Part shown: in pieces, positions 62,780-64,000 of the stretch
Position numbering within the stretch: the stretch's first letter is position 1
Layout of the letters: each line of letters starts with the position of its first letter
Assembly (NCBI GenBank): GCA_963921935.1
Contig: OY998176.1
Location: forward strand, 81,570,960-81,634,959
Source: Galeruca laticollis
Lineage: Eukaryota > Arthropoda > Insecta > Coleoptera > Chrysomelidae
DNA: 64,000 bases
Direction of reading: 5' to 3'
The notes under the pieces: generated by a model
Databases searched by the model: none
What the model saw: only the letters and a program-made list of their open reading frames with translations
Told to the model about the DNA's origin: nothing
Made by a program: the position numbers and the translations under genes

Positions 62780-63420
62780 GGGAATGCAAGTGCCAGCGTT
62801 CAGGTCCTCCTTTTGCTGGCTTTCATTTATTTGCCAAATAGATTTATCTTCGCATCTATCTTCAAACTTCAAAAAATAGCTATTCGCTACATTTATGGTT
62901 TGCGTAGTAGGACGCGAATTCTATTTTAAAAAATACATTAGTTTAACTATTCATTTTGTAATCCGTGTGTTGGGTTCGCAAACACTTTCAAAATTTAACT
63001 GAGAGACCAATTCATAGTTACCTTACTAGAAGAAAAGAAATTCGATATTTACTTAACAATACCCACCTCTGATCTGGTAAAAAATTCCGTCACCTTCAAT
63101 GCCAAAAAACTATTCAATCAGCTACCTTTAGAAATAAAAGTGGCAAATACATTTAATAGGTTCCGGAGATTGACAGAGGCGTTTCTGCTTGAGAGACCTT
63201 ATTATTCAGTGGCAGAGTTCTGCAATCTACCCTAGACTTTCGAGTTACATTGGCGTGGTTCAATATTGGGCATGATGCACGATACTAATATTGTATTATA
63301 ATTATTAATTTAAATTTGTATTTTATGTTAAAGTAAAATTGTACTTTATATGTTAATTGTTCTAAAAGACAGTCGGTAGTCGTTACCTTGACTACAAATA
63401 AATGATTTAATTTCAATTTT
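62780..63420 (+). mobile_element. CR1/jockey LINE 3' end
   Basis: Plus frames: CWEGNASASV (about 62775), FKLQKIAIRYIYGLRSRTRI (62860-62925), then NAKKLFNQLPLEIKVANTFN and FLLERPYYSVAEFCNLP-stop (63095-63233), the ORF2 C-terminus. A ~180-bp 3' UTR ends in CTACAAATAAATGATTTAAT. A second LINE copy lying directly after the 60.5-kb one. The 127-aa frame at 62546-62929 only partly overlaps it and has hydrophobic AT-rich filler at its N-terminus. Confidence 0.72.
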
Positions 63421-63424
63421 AATT

Positions 63425-63545
63425 TTTCTAACTTGTCAGTCAAAAGCGAACAGTTATGTTAATTTACTGAATAAAAAGTTCACATCAAGATTAAACTGCA
63501 TTCCTTGTATTTATTTTAATTGGTTATGGGCCCAGAACGCTTAAT
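63425..63545 (+). promoter_or_regulatory. Copia-type primer-binding site and probable end of a short LTR
   Basis: GGTTATGGGCCCAGAAC at about 63522-63538 resembles the primer-binding site of copia elements, which use an internally cut initiator methionine tRNA. The preceding ~95 bp, from about 63430 (TGTCAGTCAAAAGCG) with AATAAA inside, would be the LTR; its exact ends are not certain because no second LTR is in the window. Confidence 0.55.
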
Positions 63546-63630
63546 TGTGTACTAGAATCGTTTTTATTCAAGAAAGAATAAATTCGTATAAGAAACGGTT
63601 GGACTGTGAAGTATCGTTGAATAGCCACAG

Positions 63631-64000
63631 ATGGATTTGGCGAAGCACATCAAACCCTTAGCCGGTGAGGCAGACTGGCCGATCTGGAAGCGGAAGATTC
63701 GTGATCTGCTCGATTATCATGAAGGTGCATTAGACGTTATCGATAACAAGATTAAAAAACCAGAACCTCTAGCTGACGGCGCTAGTGCGGCTAAACAAAA
63801 AGAATTCAAAGAGAAGTATGATTTCTTTCGAAAGGCAAATAGCTACGCAAAGTCTATGATTGCTAGCTCAGTTACAGATGCGGTGTATGAGAAAATCATC
63901 GATAAAGAAACCGCGCGTGATGCTTTCGAGGCCCTTAAAGAGCAGTTTGAAGCGACATCCAAGGATCAAGTTTTTCAAATTTGTGATTCATTTTTCGCTT
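63631..64000 (+). CDS. Copia gag, N-terminal part, runs off the window
   Basis: ATG 63631 opens an intact frame through the last base (123 codons): MDLAKHIKPLAGEADWPIWK, RKIRDLLDYHEGALDVIDNK, KANSYAKSMIASSVTDAVYE and AFEALKEQFEATSKDQVFQI. The F/W-x-I-W-K start and the LxxxFEATSxDQxFQ block are typical of copia gag polyproteins (the UBN2-type domain), which form the particle shell. No stop or frameshift and a higher GC content than the neighbours suggest a recent insertion. The copia primer-binding site is about 95 bp upstream. Confidence 0.85.
   Translation, partial: MDLAKHIKPLAGEADWPIWKRKIRDLLDYHEGALDVIDNKIKKPEPLADGASAAKQKEFKEKYDFFRKANSYAKSMIASSVTDAVYEKIIDKETARDAFEALKEQFEATSKDQVFQICDSFFA

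Overview
This window is AT-rich, intron-containing animal DNA with many transposable elements, almost certainly from an insect. Support for an insect: a nuclear copy of mitochondrial nad1-trnL-rrnL in the arthropod order and on the same strand, two host genes with 53-79 bp short introns, and relics of jockey/CR1/RTE-like LINEs, BEL/Pao, copia, hAT, piggyBac, Tc1, Harbinger and THAP/P-like elements. The mix would suit a beetle, but the order of insect cannot be fixed from sequence alone.

Two host genes are recognisable and stand head to head. On the minus strand, a STIMATE (TMEM110) homologue has five exons (15656 down to 10858; 272 aa), with a phase-consistent reading frame across all splice sites. 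On the plus strand, an RNA polymerase I subunit RPA49/POLR1E homologue runs from about 16188 to 34254. Its exons 2-6 join in phase and end in the conserved C-terminal tandem-winged-helix region; its first exon is not settled. About 530 bp separate the two starts and presumably hold a shared promoter. Their large introns are filled by mobile elements: a 3.8-kb STIMATE intron (a LINE with a foldback element nested in it), and RPA49 introns of 8.9 kb (hAT relic, long-arm foldback element, an intact 217-aa helix-turn-helix ORF) and 7.9 kb (piggyBac with TTAA ends, a DDE-transposase relic, a jockey LINE).

Left of the genes (1-10.8 kb) are a 508-bp terminal-inverted-repeat element, two LINE relics, a 390-bp MITE and a 733-bp hAT remnant. 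Right of RPA49 come a Harbinger fragment (34.7-35.2 kb), the mitochondrial insert (35.4-35.9 kb), an insect transposon protein split by a 1.9-kb TA-flanked element rich in GGATATCC-type palindromes (37.2-40.2 kb), a THAP/P-like transposase cut by a LINE that is itself cut by a Tc1 relic (42.4-44.8 kb), a BEL/Pao relic (46.5-48.5 kb), the 5' half of an RTE-like LINE (48.5-49.7 kb), a nearly complete hAT with an 8-bp target duplication (50.4-53.7 kb), hAT relics and MITEs (54-56.6 kb), twin palindromes (57.3-57.65 kb), a possible first exon of another gene (58.57-58.66 kb), LINE relics (60.5-63.4 kb) and the start of a young, intact copia element running off the window end.

I see no bacterial operon, CRISPR or defence locus. 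The most unusual structures are the twin palindromes sharing a core but not their outer arms, the foldback element with exact 143-bp repeat units in its arms, the 1.9-kb palindrome-rich insertion, and the 223-bp duplication around a LINE fragment inside the hAT element. All coordinates come from reading by eye; ends of degenerate elements are approximate.
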